A stretch of 64,000 bases of DNA, taken from assembly GCF_004614235.1 (NCBI RefSeq), contig NZ_SPVH01000006.1, positions 1,302,001 to 1,366,000 on the forward strand, given 5' to 3'. The stretch's first letter is position 1. Each line of letters opens with the position of its first letter. The stretch comes from Brevundimonas intermedia (lineage in GTDB: Bacteria; Pseudomonadota; Alphaproteobacteria; Caulobacterales; Caulobacteraceae). Under the pieces are notes generated by a model, which searched no databases, was not told the origin of the DNA, and saw nothing but the letters and a program-made list of their open reading frames with translations. Below are positions 18,000 to 26,651 of this stretch, piece after piece. Position numbers and translations under genes: made by a program.

Positions 18000-19256
18000 A
18001 TGTCCCGTCTTTCTACCACCTGCCTGGCGTTGGCCGCCGCCCTTGGAGTTGCGTCCTGCGTTGCAACGCCGGTCTCGAAACAGCCCGTCTCGCAATCCGC
18101 GGTCGTTTCCGCCTCGGCGTCGCAGGCGGCGCCACCCGATCTGGTGATTCTGGTCTCGATCGATGGGTTCTCGCCGGATTATCTGGGCAAGGGCCAGACT
18201 CCCGTGCTGGACGGGCTGGTCGCGGGCGGCGCCTTCGGGCCGATGCGGCCGTCGTTTCCCAGCGTGACCTTCCCCAACCACTATACGCTGGTGACGGGGC
18301 TGCACCCGGACCATCACGGCGTGGTCGGCAACCGGTTCACGGACGCGCAGCTGGGCGCCTTCACCATGGCCAGCAAGGAGACCGGCTTTTGGGATCAGGC
18401 AGAGCCGATCTGGGTCACGGCGGAAAAGGCCGGCATTCGCACCGGTACGATGTTCTGGCCGGGGTCGGAGGTAGAAATCCATGGCGTGCGGCCCAGCCAT
18501 TGGATGCCCTTCGATCAGTCCATGCCGGGCGACGCGCGGGTGGATCGGGTGCTGTCGTGGCTGGACCTACCGGCGGATCAGCGGCCGAAGCTGGAGACCC
18601 TCTATTTCGACATCGTCGATACCGCCGGACATCGGTATCACCCCGGTGGCGCTGAAACGCAGGCCGCCGTGGCCTCGGTCGATGCGTCCATGGGGCGGCT
18701 GGTCGAGGGGCTGAAGGCGAGGGGGCTTTATGATCGGACGATGCTGGTCGTGGTGTCCGATCACGGCATGGCCGCCACCTCGCCGGACCGGGTGGTGTGG
18801 ATCGACGACATCATCGACCCGGCGGCGCTGAAGATCGGATACGGAGGCGCGGTGCTGACCGCCGACCCGGCGCCGGGGCGCGAGGCCGAGGTGCAGGCCA
18901 AGCTGGTCGGTCGTCACCCGCATATGGAATGCTGGAACAAGGCCGATGTGCCGGCGCGGCTGGTCTATGGCTCCAACCCGCGCGTGGCCCAGATCGTCTG
19001 CCTGGTCGAGACCGGCTGGCTGACGGCGACGCGCGACCGGCCGGTGACCCGTTCGGGCGGCGCCCACGGCTATGACAATCAGGCGCCGGAGATGGCGGCG
19101 GTCTTTATCGCCCATGGGCCGGGCGTCGTCGCGGGACGGCGGCTGACCGATCTGGACAGCGTGGACGTTCAGCCCTTCCTGGCGCGCATGCTGGGCCTCG
19201 ACGCGCCTGCGGGCGATGGGCGAGCCGCAGACACCTTGCCCGTCACCACGCCCTGA
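18000..19256 (+). CDS. Lipoprotein type I phosphodiesterase / nucleotide pyrophosphatase (NPP-like)
   Basis: 418 residues. A signal peptide ends in a lipobox-like VASC, with Cys at about residue 20. The alkaline-phosphatase-superfamily catalytic domain shows the first metal-binding aspartate in LVILVSIDGFSPDYLG and the nucleophile threonine in FPSVTFPNHYTLVTG. Further metal ligands lie in DIVDTAGHRYHPGG, VVVSDHGMAA and GAHGYDNQAPEM. Threonine as nucleophile points to phosphodiester or pyrophosphate substrates rather than monoesters. It probably acts in the periplasm, anchored to a membrane. An ATG at 17979 is an alternative start. The frame is open ~1 kb further upstream but only antisense to the ABC ATPase. 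Confidence 0.88.
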   Translation: MSRLSTTCLALAAALGVASCVATPVSKQPVSQSAVVSASASQAAPPDLVILVSIDGFSPDYLGKGQTPVLDGLVAGGAFGPMRPSFPSVTFPNHYTLVTGLHPDHHGVVGNRFTDAQLGAFTMASKETGFWDQAEPIWVTAEKAGIRTGTMFWPGSEVEIHGVRPSHWMPFDQSMPGDARVDRVLSWLDLPADQRPKLETLYFDIVDTAGHRYHPGGAETQAAVASVDASMGRLVEGLKARGLYDRTMLVVVSDHGMAATSPDRVVWIDDIIDPAALKIGYGGAVLTADPAPGREAEVQAKLVGRHPHMECWNKADVPARLVYGSNPRVAQIVCLVETGWLTATRDRPVTRSGGAHGYDNQAPEMAAVFIAHGPGVVAGRRLTDLDSVDVQPFLARMLGLDAPAGDGRAADTLPVTTP

Positions 19257-19331
19257 TCGGGGCGCCCTGACTGAATAATTGGCGAGGCGGCCAATTAGGC
19301 GCACAAAGGTCGCCAAGCGGGGGAGGCGAGA

Positions 19332-21053
19332 ATGCGCAAGGGTCTGTGGGTCGCGACGGTTTCGGCCGCCTGTCTGATGGCGCCGGTCGCCTTGGCCGAC
19401 GCCACGGCGACGGCGACGACCCTGGCCTTGATCGCCAATCCCCAGGTCTGCGGGCGCGTGGACGCGGTCGGCGATGTCCAGCCCACGGCGGACATGGTCA
19501 TGGTCCCCGGTTTCGGCGACGAGGCTTTCGCCGTCGATACGAAGAACCCGCAGGCCCAAGCCTGGTTCAATCACGGTGTGCGGCTGCGCTGGGCGTTCGA
19601 ACATTCGGAATCGGTGCGGGCCTTTCGCAAGGCGCGGCAGCTGGATCCGGCGTGCGGCATGTGCGCCTGGGGCGAAGCCTGGGCTATCGGGCCGAACCTG
19701 AACGGCGGCGGGAACGACCCTGAATCCCTCGCCACGGGGCTGAGAACGGCGCGCGAAGCCCGCAGGCTGGCGCGCGACGCCACGCCGACGCAGCGCCAGA
19801 TGATCGACGCCCTGATTCAGCGCTACTCCGGTAAGGAGACGACCCGCGCCCTGCGCTTCGCCCGCGCCATGGACCGGATCGCCAAACGCCATCCCGACGA
19901 TGTGTCGGTGGGGTCCATCACCGCCGACGCCTGGATGTTGCAGCCCGAGGGCGAATGGTGGGACGAGAACGGCAAGGCGGCCGATCCCGCCGTGACGCGC
20001 GCCATGGCGATCCTGGAACACAGCCTGACGATCAAGCCGAACGATCCGGCCTCCATCCACCTCTATATCCACCTGACGGAATGGTCGGACGATCCCCATC
20101 GGGCGCTGGCCTATGGCGAGCGGCTGGCCTTGCTGGCGCCGGGCGCCAGCCACCTGGTGCATATGCCGTCGCACACCTTCTATCGGGTGGGGCGGTACAA
20201 GGACGCGATGATGTCCAACGTCAACGCCGTGGCGCTGGACAAGACCTACGACCGGCTGGCCAGTCCGCCGGGCGGCATTCAGGGCATGCGGCTGCACGCC
20301 CACAACATCCATTTCGGCATGGGCGGCGCCCTGATGGCGGGCGGGGCCGAGCGGGGGCTGGAGCTGGCCGACTGGTATATGGCGACCTATCCGCAGCTTC
20401 TGGGCGCGCCGGAGGCTGGCGAGGACGGCTATGTCGTTTATCGTCAGATTATGGCGGCCGACGCCTATGCCCTTTACGGCCGGTTCGGATCCGACGCTCA
20501 GGTCGCGGCCCTGCCCGAGCCGGACGTCGGCCGGCCGCTGATGCGGGTGGGCTGGCGCTATGCACGCGGCGAGGCGGCGGCGCGCAGAGGCGATGCGGCG
20601 GCCGTGCGGATCGAGGCCCAGGCCATCGCGGCTCTGCTGGCGGACAAAGCCTTCAAGGGCGCGATGGCGGATCGTCAGGTCGGCTTCGCCGAACTGTTCC
20701 AGAAGGTGCTGGAAGGCCGGGCGGCCATGAGCGACCAGGATTATCCGACCGCCATCGCCGCCTATGGCCGGGCGGCGGCGATCCAGGCGATGAATCCCGA
20801 GGGCGGCGATCCGCCGATGATCTGGTATCCGACCCGCCGCAGCCTGGCCGCCGCCATGCTGGCGTCCGGCGATGCGGCCGGGGCCAAGGCGAAGATCGCC
20901 GAACTGCTCAAGGACTGGCCCAGCGATCCCTACAGCTACTATGTCCTGTATCGCGCCGAGCAGGCGATAGGCGACGAGGCTGCTGCGAACGACGCGCTGC
21001 GCCATGCGGGCGTGGAATGGATCGGCGGGAAGATGAGCCTGGCCGAGGCCTGA
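19332..21053 (+). CDS. Secreted tetratricopeptide-repeat protein
   Basis: 573 residues with a Sec signal peptide (MRKGLWVATVSAACLMAPVA, cleavage after about ALADA). The next segment pairs AWFNHGVRLRWAFEHSESVR with AFRKARQLDPACGMCAWGEA, a TPR hairpin with conserved cysteines. Further TPR-like helices follow, with a conserved HMPSHTFYRVGRYKDAM and a final tandem near DYPTAIAAYGRAAAI and EQAIGDEAAANDALRHAGV. No catalytic motif is apparent. It lies 75 bases downstream of the phosphodiesterase gene on the same strand and may be co-expressed. Function unknown. Confidence 0.85.
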   Translation: MRKGLWVATVSAACLMAPVALADATATATTLALIANPQVCGRVDAVGDVQPTADMVMVPGFGDEAFAVDTKNPQAQAWFNHGVRLRWAFEHSESVRAFRKARQLDPACGMCAWGEAWAIGPNLNGGGNDPESLATGLRTAREARRLARDATPTQRQMIDALIQRYSGKETTRALRFARAMDRIAKRHPDDVSVGSITADAWMLQPEGEWWDENGKAADPAVTRAMAILEHSLTIKPNDPASIHLYIHLTEWSDDPHRALAYGERLALLAPGASHLVHMPSHTFYRVGRYKDAMMSNVNAVALDKTYDRLASPPGGIQGMRLHAHNIHFGMGGALMAGGAERGLELADWYMATYPQLLGAPEAGEDGYVVYRQIMAADAYALYGRFGSDAQVAALPEPDVGRPLMRVGWRYARGEAAARRGDAAAVRIEAQAIAALLADKAFKGAMADRQVGFAELFQKVLEGRAAMSDQDYPTAIAAYGRAAAIQAMNPEGGDPPMIWYPTRRSLAAAMLASGDAAGAKAKIAELLKDWPSDPYSYYVLYRAEQAIGDEAAANDALRHAGVEWIGGKMSLAEA

Positions 21054-21061
21054 CGACTTTT

Positions 21062-21207
21062 CCCTTCTCCCGTTGGGAGAAGGTGGCCCGGAGGGCCGGA
21101 TGAGGGTCGGCCGGTTGGCCAGGTCGCACGACCCGACCCTCACCCTTTCGCGCCAGAACGACGGCTTCGCCGCCGTGCGCTCAAGCCCTCTTCCAGCGGG
21201 AGAGGGT
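21062..21207. repeat. Intergenic inverted-repeat element B
   Basis: This fills the space between two convergent genes. The left arm has CCCTTCTCCCGTTGGGAGAAGG, a short hairpin, followed by GATGAGGGTCGG. The right arm reads CCGACCCTCACCC and then CCCTCTTCCAGCGGGAGAGGG, a matching hairpin. Arms are ~50 bp and the centre is unique sequence. It resembles element C at 54649 closely (TTCTCCC...GGGAGAAGGTGG then GGATGAGGG) and elements A and D more loosely. It could act as a bidirectional terminator for the flanking genes. Confidence 0.75.
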
Positions 21208-21989
21208 TATTTCTTGGCGGCTTCGATCAGTTTGGCGATTTCGGCGGGGTCGATGCCGGGGCTGGCCTTGCCGTTGATGAAGAAGGTGGGCGTGCCGCGC
21301 AGGCGCAGGGCGGCGGCCGTGGTGTGGATGTCGGCGATGTGGCGTGTGGTGTCGGGCGAGGCGATGGCGGCCTTGGCGCGGGCCATGTCCACGCCGTTGG
21401 CGGCCAGGATGGCGTCGATGGACTGGATCGACAGGGCGCGCTCGGTCATCAGGGCGTCGTAGACCTCCAGATACTTGCCCTGCTGATGCGCGGCCAGGGC
21501 GGCGCGGGCGGCGTACTGCGAGGTGATGTCGTCGCCGCGGTCCAGGATCGGCCAGTCCTTGAAGACGAAGCGGACCTCCGGGTGGGCGGCCATCAGGGCG
21601 CGATAGTCGTGGGCCACGGCCTTGCAACCGGGGCAGCGGAAATCGAAGAACTCGACCACCGTGACCTTGGCGTTCGCCGGACCGAAGGCGGGGTCGCGGG
21701 CGTCGGGCGCCAAGAGGCCGGCGTTGGCGGCGGCGGCCTGGTTGGTTTCTTCCACGCTGGCCTCGGCTTCCTTCGCCTGCAGCGCCAACTGCGTCTCTTG
21801 CAGCACCTCGGGATGCTCCAGCAGATAGGACCGGACGTCGGACCCATCGGCGCTGAAATAGGGCGCGACCGAGAACCCCAGGGCGATGACCGACAAACCG
21901 AGGGCCAGATAGCCGGCGCGTGCGCCGCTCAGCCACGCAGGCTTGGCGGGCTTGGTTACGGGCGCAGGCGTGGGGGCGTCGTCGGTCAT
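21207..21989 (-). CDS. DsbA-family thiol oxidoreductase, membrane-anchored
   Basis: 260 residues. A membrane anchor lies at about residues 23-45 (ARAGYLALGLSVIALGFSVA) after a Pro-rich cytoplasmic head. The thioredoxin-fold domain has the redox motif CPGC in VEFFDFRCPGCKAVAHDY and the cis-proline in LRGTPTFFINGK. It is a periplasm-facing disulfide oxidoreductase of the DsbA/ScsC-like group with an inserted helical region. It lies 24 bases downstream of the M48 peptidase gene, so the two are probably co-transcribed, and either could help mature exported proteins. Confidence 0.9.
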   Translation of the reverse strand: MTDDAPTPAPVTKPAKPAWLSGARAGYLALGLSVIALGFSVAPYFSADGSDVRSYLLEHPEVLQETQLALQAKEAEASVEETNQAAAANAGLLAPDARDPAFGPANAKVTVVEFFDFRCPGCKAVAHDYRALMAAHPEVRFVFKDWPILDRGDDITSQYAARAALAAHQQGKYLEVYDALMTERALSIQSIDAILAANGVDMARAKAAIASPDTTRHIADIHTTAAALRLRGTPTFFINGKASPGIDPAEIAKLIEAAKK

Positions 21990-22013
21990 ACAGGCTCGCA
22001 GTCGGGGGAAGGG

Positions 22014-23414
22014 TCAGTTGAGGGTGGCCGGTCGGCGCGCGGCGTCGCGACGGTCCAGGTCGTTGAGATCGTCGGGCGTGGCGCCCGAGGCCAGGACGAT
22101 GTCCACGGCCCGGCGCCATTCCATGGAGCCGGGGTCCAGCATGGAGCGGGCGCGCAGGGCGAACTGTGTCGCCTCTTTCTCGCTGCCGGCCGCGAAATAG
22201 TATTCGGCCGAGGCCAGTCGCGCCTCGCCCTCCTTGCCTTGCGAGGCATAGGCCTGGGCCAGAAGGCGCCAGGCCATGGTGTTGTCCTTCTCGGCGACGA
22301 CGGCGTGCTTCAGCTGGTCGATGGCCTCGTCCAGATTGGCCTTGTCGTTGGTCTCGATCAGGGCGTGGGCCAGGTTGACGCGCAGCAGGGGGGCGTCGGG
22401 CTTGAGCCGCACGGCCTCGCGGTGGGCGGCCACGGCCTCGGCCGCGCGGCCTTCCTCGAACAGGATCTGGCCCTTCAGTTCCTGGAAATAGGGATTGGTC
22501 ACGTCGCCGGCGATCAGTTCGTCCACCGCCGTCAGCGCCTTTTCCGTCTGGCCGTCGCGATACCAGGCGATGGCGCGGGCGTAGCGGCCGGGCAGGGAGG
22601 TGTCGGTCGACGGATAGTCCCGCAGCGTCGCGTTCGGCGGATCCATGAAGGCGTGGATCTTGGCCAGGATCAGGGCGTGCTGGGCCATGCGTTCGGGGCT
22701 GTCGCGGTGATCGTAGTGCGGCTGTTCCTGCACATAGCGGCGCAGGGTCTCGATCCGGTTCGACGACAGGGGGTGGCTGCGGAAATAGGGATAGCGACGG
22801 GCGTCGGAAAAGACTTCCTGCGAACGGAAATTCTCGAAGAAGGACACCAGGCCCGCGCCAGATTCGCCTGCGCCCTCCAGCGCCCGCGCGCCCGTAATGT
22901 CGGCCTCGCCTTCCTGGCTCTGCATATAGTGCAGGGCGCCGAGGGCGCCGAAATACTGGCTGGAGCCCAGCAGGGCGACGCCGGCGTCGGGCGCGCCGGC
23001 GGCGATAGCCAGGGCGCCCAGGGCCATGGTCATCAGCATGGGCTGGCGGCCGGCGTTCTGGGCCCCGTCGCGCAGGGTGTGGCGGTTCTTGATGTGCCCG
23101 GCTTCGTGCGCCATCACGCCCAGCAGTTCGCCGGGCGTCTTGGTGCGCAGGATCAGGCCGGTGTTGACGCCCATGATCCGCCCGCGCGTGGCGAAGGCGT
23201 TCAGATCGTCGTCATTGACCAGCAGGACCTGGATGTCGGTCGGGTTCAGCCCCATCGAGACGAAGACCGGGTCAGCCCATTCGCGCACGATGCCCTCGAC
23301 CTCGGTGTCGCGGATCAGGCTCTGAGCCGAGGCCTGGCCGGCGACGACGAGAGCCGTCAGGCCCGCCGCCGTCGCCGCCAGAACGCGAGATGCAGATCGG
23401 GGAAGCCATCTCAT
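22014..23414 (-). CDS. M48 metallopeptidase with TPR repeats (BepA-like)
   Basis: 466 residues. A signal peptide (MRWLPRSASRVLAATAAGLT, ending near GQASAQ) is followed by an M48 domain with the zinc-binding HEAGH in LGVMAHEAGHIKNRH and the downstream glutamate in EGEADITGARALE. The C-terminal ~200 residues are TPR repeats (for example YARAIAWYRDGQTEKALTAV). The layout matches BepA/YfgC, a periplasmic protease-chaperone for outer-membrane proteins. I start at 23414, which has a GGAG site seven bases upstream, instead of twelve codons earlier. Confidence 0.93.
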   Translation of the reverse strand: MRWLPRSASRVLAATAAGLTALVVAGQASAQSLIRDTEVEGIVREWADPVFVSMGLNPTDIQVLLVNDDDLNAFATRGRIMGVNTGLILRTKTPGELLGVMAHEAGHIKNRHTLRDGAQNAGRQPMLMTMALGALAIAAGAPDAGVALLGSSQYFGALGALHYMQSQEGEADITGARALEGAGESGAGLVSFFENFRSQEVFSDARRYPYFRSHPLSSNRIETLRRYVQEQPHYDHRDSPERMAQHALILAKIHAFMDPPNATLRDYPSTDTSLPGRYARAIAWYRDGQTEKALTAVDELIAGDVTNPYFQELKGQILFEEGRAAEAVAAHREAVRLKPDAPLLRVNLAHALIETNDKANLDEAIDQLKHAVVAEKDNTMAWRLLAQAYASQGKEGEARLASAEYYFAAGSEKEATQFALRARSMLDPGSMEWRRAVDIVLASGATPDDLNDLDRRDAARRPATLN

Positions 23415-23473
23415 GGCTCTACTCCAATAGCGACCGGCCCCCGCCTGCATCCTGACAGTCTAATCGTGACCGA

Positions 23474-26197
23474 TCAGCGGCGCCACCACCCACGCTTGGG
23501 CTTTTCAGGCGGTGCGACGATCTGGTTCGGATCTTCGGCGATGATCGCCTCGACGTCGATCTCGGGCGTCGGGGCCACGAACGGTTCGGCCAGGACGGCC
23601 TCTGCGACCGGAACCGGGGTCGGCTCCTCGACCGGCGCGACCTCGGTCGGCTCGGAGATCATGGCCTCGTGCGGGGTCACGTCCAGTTCGACCGGCGCGC
23701 CTTCGACCGCAGACTCGTTCGGCTCGATGGCCGTGTCGGGATGCGGTTCGGTCGCGATCTCGACATTGGCGCTGGCCGACTTGCGGCGCACGCGACGACG
23801 TTGCGGTTCCGGCGCAACAGCCGGAGTATCGACTTCAGCCGTCTCGGCGGGCGCATCGACCATCACGGCCATCGGCGTCTCGGGCGAGCCGTCGGGCGGC
23901 ATGCCTTCGTTGGTGGCGCGGTTCTCGACCTTGATCTCGTGACCGACGGGCGCGTCGCCACGACCCCGACCGCGACGACGGCGACGGCGCGAACGGCCGC
24001 CTTCCTCGCCGGAGCCTTCGCCGGCTGCCACGTCCAGACCTTCGACTTCGGACTGAGCCGCAGCGGGTCGTTCGGCGCGCTCGGGACGCTCAGCACGTTC
24101 TGGGCGACCTTCCGAACGGCCGGGATTCAGCGGGTCGAACCAGACATAGGGGTCGTCCAGCGACGGGGTGCGGCCTCGGACCCAGGTATAGACGTCACGC
24201 TCGCCGTCCTCGCGGACGCGGCGACCGCCACGGCGGCCACGGCGACGGCGACGGCCGTTCTCGTCTTCCTCGTCGTCCGAGGCGTCGTCGACGTTCAGCG
24301 TATCGGCGGCTTCGACGGTTTCGGCGACCTCTGCGGTCTCCTCGTCGCGACGACCGCCGCGACGGCGGCGATTGCGGCCCCGACCGCGATCGCGATCACG
24401 ACCGCCGGACTCGGCGCGTTCAGCCCGTTCGCGCGGCTCGTCATCGTCGCTGTCCTCGCGGTCCAGCGCCTCGACATCGTCGTCATCGTCGCCGACGATT
24501 TCCTCGTCGTCGTCCTCATCCTCGTCTTCGTACAGCGAGGCGTCGAAGTCGTCGTCGAGATTGGGCATCTCGATCTCGGGCGCGACGAAGTCCTCGTTGG
24601 TCTCGGTGCGCTCGATATTGTGCTCGCCCTGACCCAGGCTGTCGTCGATCTGGACGATGACGTTCAGGCCGCGACGTTCCAGCAGCGACTGCAGATAGGC
24701 GCGCTTGTGGTTCAGGATGTACAGGCCGACGGCGGTGCAGACCTTCAGCACCACGACGCCCGCGCCATTCTTGCCGGCCTCGATGTCGACCGCGCGCAGG
24801 GTCATCAGGGCGGCGGATTCGGCAGAGCGGATGCGGCCGGTGCCCTGGCAGTGCGGGCAGGCCTCGGTGGCGCCCTCGATCACGCCCAGGCGGCGACGCT
24901 GGCGGCTGATCTCCATCAGGCCGAAGGGCGAGATGCGGCCCATCTGGATGCGGGCGCGGTCGGAGGACAGGGCCTCTTTCAACACGCGCTCGACGGCGCG
25001 GTTGTTCTTGCTCTCATCCATGTCGATGAAGTCGATGACGACCAGGCCGGCGAGGTCGCGCAGGCGCAGCTGGCGGGCGGCTTCTTCGGCCGCCTCCATA
25101 TTGGTCTTGAACGCCGTCTGCTCGACGTTGCGTTCCTTGGTGGCGCGACCCGAGTTGACGTCGATGGCCACCAGGGCCTCGGTCTGGTTGATGACCAGAT
25201 AGCCGCCCGACTTCAGCGGCACGACCGGCTGATGGATCTGCGTCAGCAGTTCTTCGATGCCGTTGGCGGCGAACAGGGGCCGCGAGCCGCGATACAGGTG
25301 AACCTTGTTGGCCTGGGCGGGCATCAGCACGCGCATGAAGTCGCGCGCTTCCTTGAAGCCTTCGACGCCCTCGACCTGAATGCCGTCGAAATCCTTGTCG
25401 AACATGTCGCGCACGGCGCGGCGGACCAGGTTCTCTTCCTCGTAGATGACCGAGGGGGCATGAGAGGCGAGGGTGGTCTCGCGGATCGTCTCCCACAGGC
25501 GCAGCAGATACTGATAATCGCGCTTGATCTCGGCCTTGGTGCGCTTGGCGCCGGCCGTGCGGATGATCAGGCCCATGCCCTTGGGCACGTCCAGGGCCGA
25601 GACGGCGCTTTTCAGGCGGCGACGGTCGGAGGTGTTGGTGATCTTGCGGCTGATGCCGCCGCCCTTGCCCGTGTTGGGCATCAGGACGCAGTAGCGGCCG
25701 GCCAGCGACAGCCAGGTGGTCAGGGCCGCGCCTTTGGCGCCGCGCTCGTCCTTGACGACCTGAACCAGCAGGATCTGGCGGCGCTTGATGACGTCCTGGA
25801 TCTTGTAGCGACGCATCAGGCGGCGCTTCAGACGTTCCTCATCGGCCAGGGCGCCTTCGGGATCGACGTCGTCGCCGGTCGATTCCCGATCCAGATCGTC
25901 CTCGTCCTCATCGTCGTGCGCTTCGGCCATGATGGCTTCGCGGTCGGCGACCGGGATCTGATAATAGTCGGGGTGGATTTCGTTGAAGGCCAGGAAGCCG
26001 TGGCGGTTGCCGCCGTATTCGATGAACGCAGCCTGCAGGCTGGGCTCTACGCGGGTGACCTTGGCGAGGTAGATGTTGCCGCGAAGCTGGCGCTTCGCAC
26101 GGGATTCGAAATCGAATTCCTCAATTTGGCGTCCGTCCACGATGGCGACCCGGGTCTCCTCGGGATGCGCCGCATCGATCAGCATTGTCTTTGACAT
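23474..26197 (-). CDS. rne: Ribonuclease E, degradosome scaffold
   Basis: 907 residues. The catalytic half has an S1 domain near QLRGNIYLAKVTRVEPSLQA, the 5'-sensor/RNase H region, DNase I-like catalytic aspartates around LVVIDFIDMDESKNNR, and the zinc-link CPHCQGTG that joins dimers. The C-terminal half is acidic stretches alternating with Arg-rich blocks (RDRDRGRGRNRRRRGGRRDE). The last residues, EKPKRGWWRR, match the PNPase-binding GWW motif reported for Caulobacter RNase E. It processes rRNA and turns over mRNA. The start at 26197 (MSKTMLIDAAHPEETRVA) is chosen over a 15-codon extension. Confidence 0.96.
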   Translation of the reverse strand: MSKTMLIDAAHPEETRVAIVDGRQIEEFDFESRAKRQLRGNIYLAKVTRVEPSLQAAFIEYGGNRHGFLAFNEIHPDYYQIPVADREAIMAEAHDDEDEDDLDRESTGDDVDPEGALADEERLKRRLMRRYKIQDVIKRRQILLVQVVKDERGAKGAALTTWLSLAGRYCVLMPNTGKGGGISRKITNTSDRRRLKSAVSALDVPKGMGLIIRTAGAKRTKAEIKRDYQYLLRLWETIRETTLASHAPSVIYEEENLVRRAVRDMFDKDFDGIQVEGVEGFKEARDFMRVLMPAQANKVHLYRGSRPLFAANGIEELLTQIHQPVVPLKSGGYLVINQTEALVAIDVNSGRATKERNVEQTAFKTNMEAAEEAARQLRLRDLAGLVVIDFIDMDESKNNRAVERVLKEALSSDRARIQMGRISPFGLMEISRQRRRLGVIEGATEACPHCQGTGRIRSAESAALMTLRAVDIEAGKNGAGVVVLKVCTAVGLYILNHKRAYLQSLLERRGLNVIVQIDDSLGQGEHNIERTETNEDFVAPEIEMPNLDDDFDASLYEDEDEDDDEEIVGDDDDDVEALDREDSDDDEPRERAERAESGGRDRDRGRGRNRRRRGGRRDEETAEVAETVEAADTLNVDDASDDEEDENGRRRRRGRRGGRRVREDGERDVYTWVRGRTPSLDDPYVWFDPLNPGRSEGRPERAERPERAERPAAAQSEVEGLDVAAGEGSGEEGGRSRRRRRRGRGRGDAPVGHEIKVENRATNEGMPPDGSPETPMAVMVDAPAETAEVDTPAVAPEPQRRRVRRKSASANVEIATEPHPDTAIEPNESAVEGAPVELDVTPHEAMISEPTEVAPVEEPTPVPVAEAVLAEPFVAPTPEIDVEAIIAEDPNQIVAPPEKPKRGWWRR

Positions 26198-26651
26198 GGA
26201 TAGTCTCTCTCTGGCGCGCGCAGGCCGACCGTCCCGGAACACCGGGCAGGGTCATGGCGGCTCGCCGAATGAAGGTGGGGGCCGGCGCGCGCGACATCCC
26301 CTCGCCGAGAACGGCGAAGCGGGCTTGATCAAGCCGTTGGGGAACGCAGGCGGAAAGGCCCATTGAAGTCGTCGGTCCTGAACCGGGCGCGCCAATCCCT
26401 TGGGAAGGCCGCGTCCCTGGTCCGCTCTTCGAACCATCGGCGATGCCGGGGCGGTTCTCGGATTGGTGAAAGTCAACGCCGCGAGGAGGGCGCGCCAAGA
26501 TTCGCAGAGGCGAAATCGGCGCGATCGGTTCGCGAGCGGTCACAGCATAGTCACGCAACTGGAGAATTAAAAGGCGTTCGCCTTAACCCCCTGAATACGA
26601 GCGTCTGGCATGATGACGGCCTAGTAGGCTTTATTTGGGTTTGGCGTCGCA
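26198..26651. other. 454-bp divergent rne/amiC control region
   Basis: This is the longest gene-free stretch in the window. It must contain promoters for rne (minus) and amiC (plus) and the 5' leader of rne; in E. coli the rne leader mediates feedback control by RNase E itself. I see a 6-bp-arm palindrome AAGGCGTTCGCCTT at 26571-26584, flanked by TTAA on both sides, and GC-rich inverted segments nearer rne, but no clear consensus promoter. Short frames here lack coding character. Whether this leader is autoregulatory cannot be told from sequence alone. Confidence 0.6.

Noticed and set aside
18567..21143. 858-codon minus-strand open frame
   Set aside because: Lies opposite the phosphodiesterase and TPR genes; composition is His/Arg/Gly-rich, as expected of a reverse frame of high-GC coding sequence.
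24360..24530. Apparent tandem repeats on the plus strand
   Set aside because: These are the acidic and Arg-rich low-complexity blocks of the RNase E C-terminal half, not a DNA repeat array.
23669..26194. 841-codon plus-strand open frame opposite rne
   Set aside because: RNase E on the minus strand is unmistakable; the plus frame is a mirror of its third-position bias.
26567..26586. Possible CtrA site from the two TTAA boxes
   Set aside because: The boxes are 12 bases apart, whereas the CtrA consensus needs TTAA-N7-TTAA.
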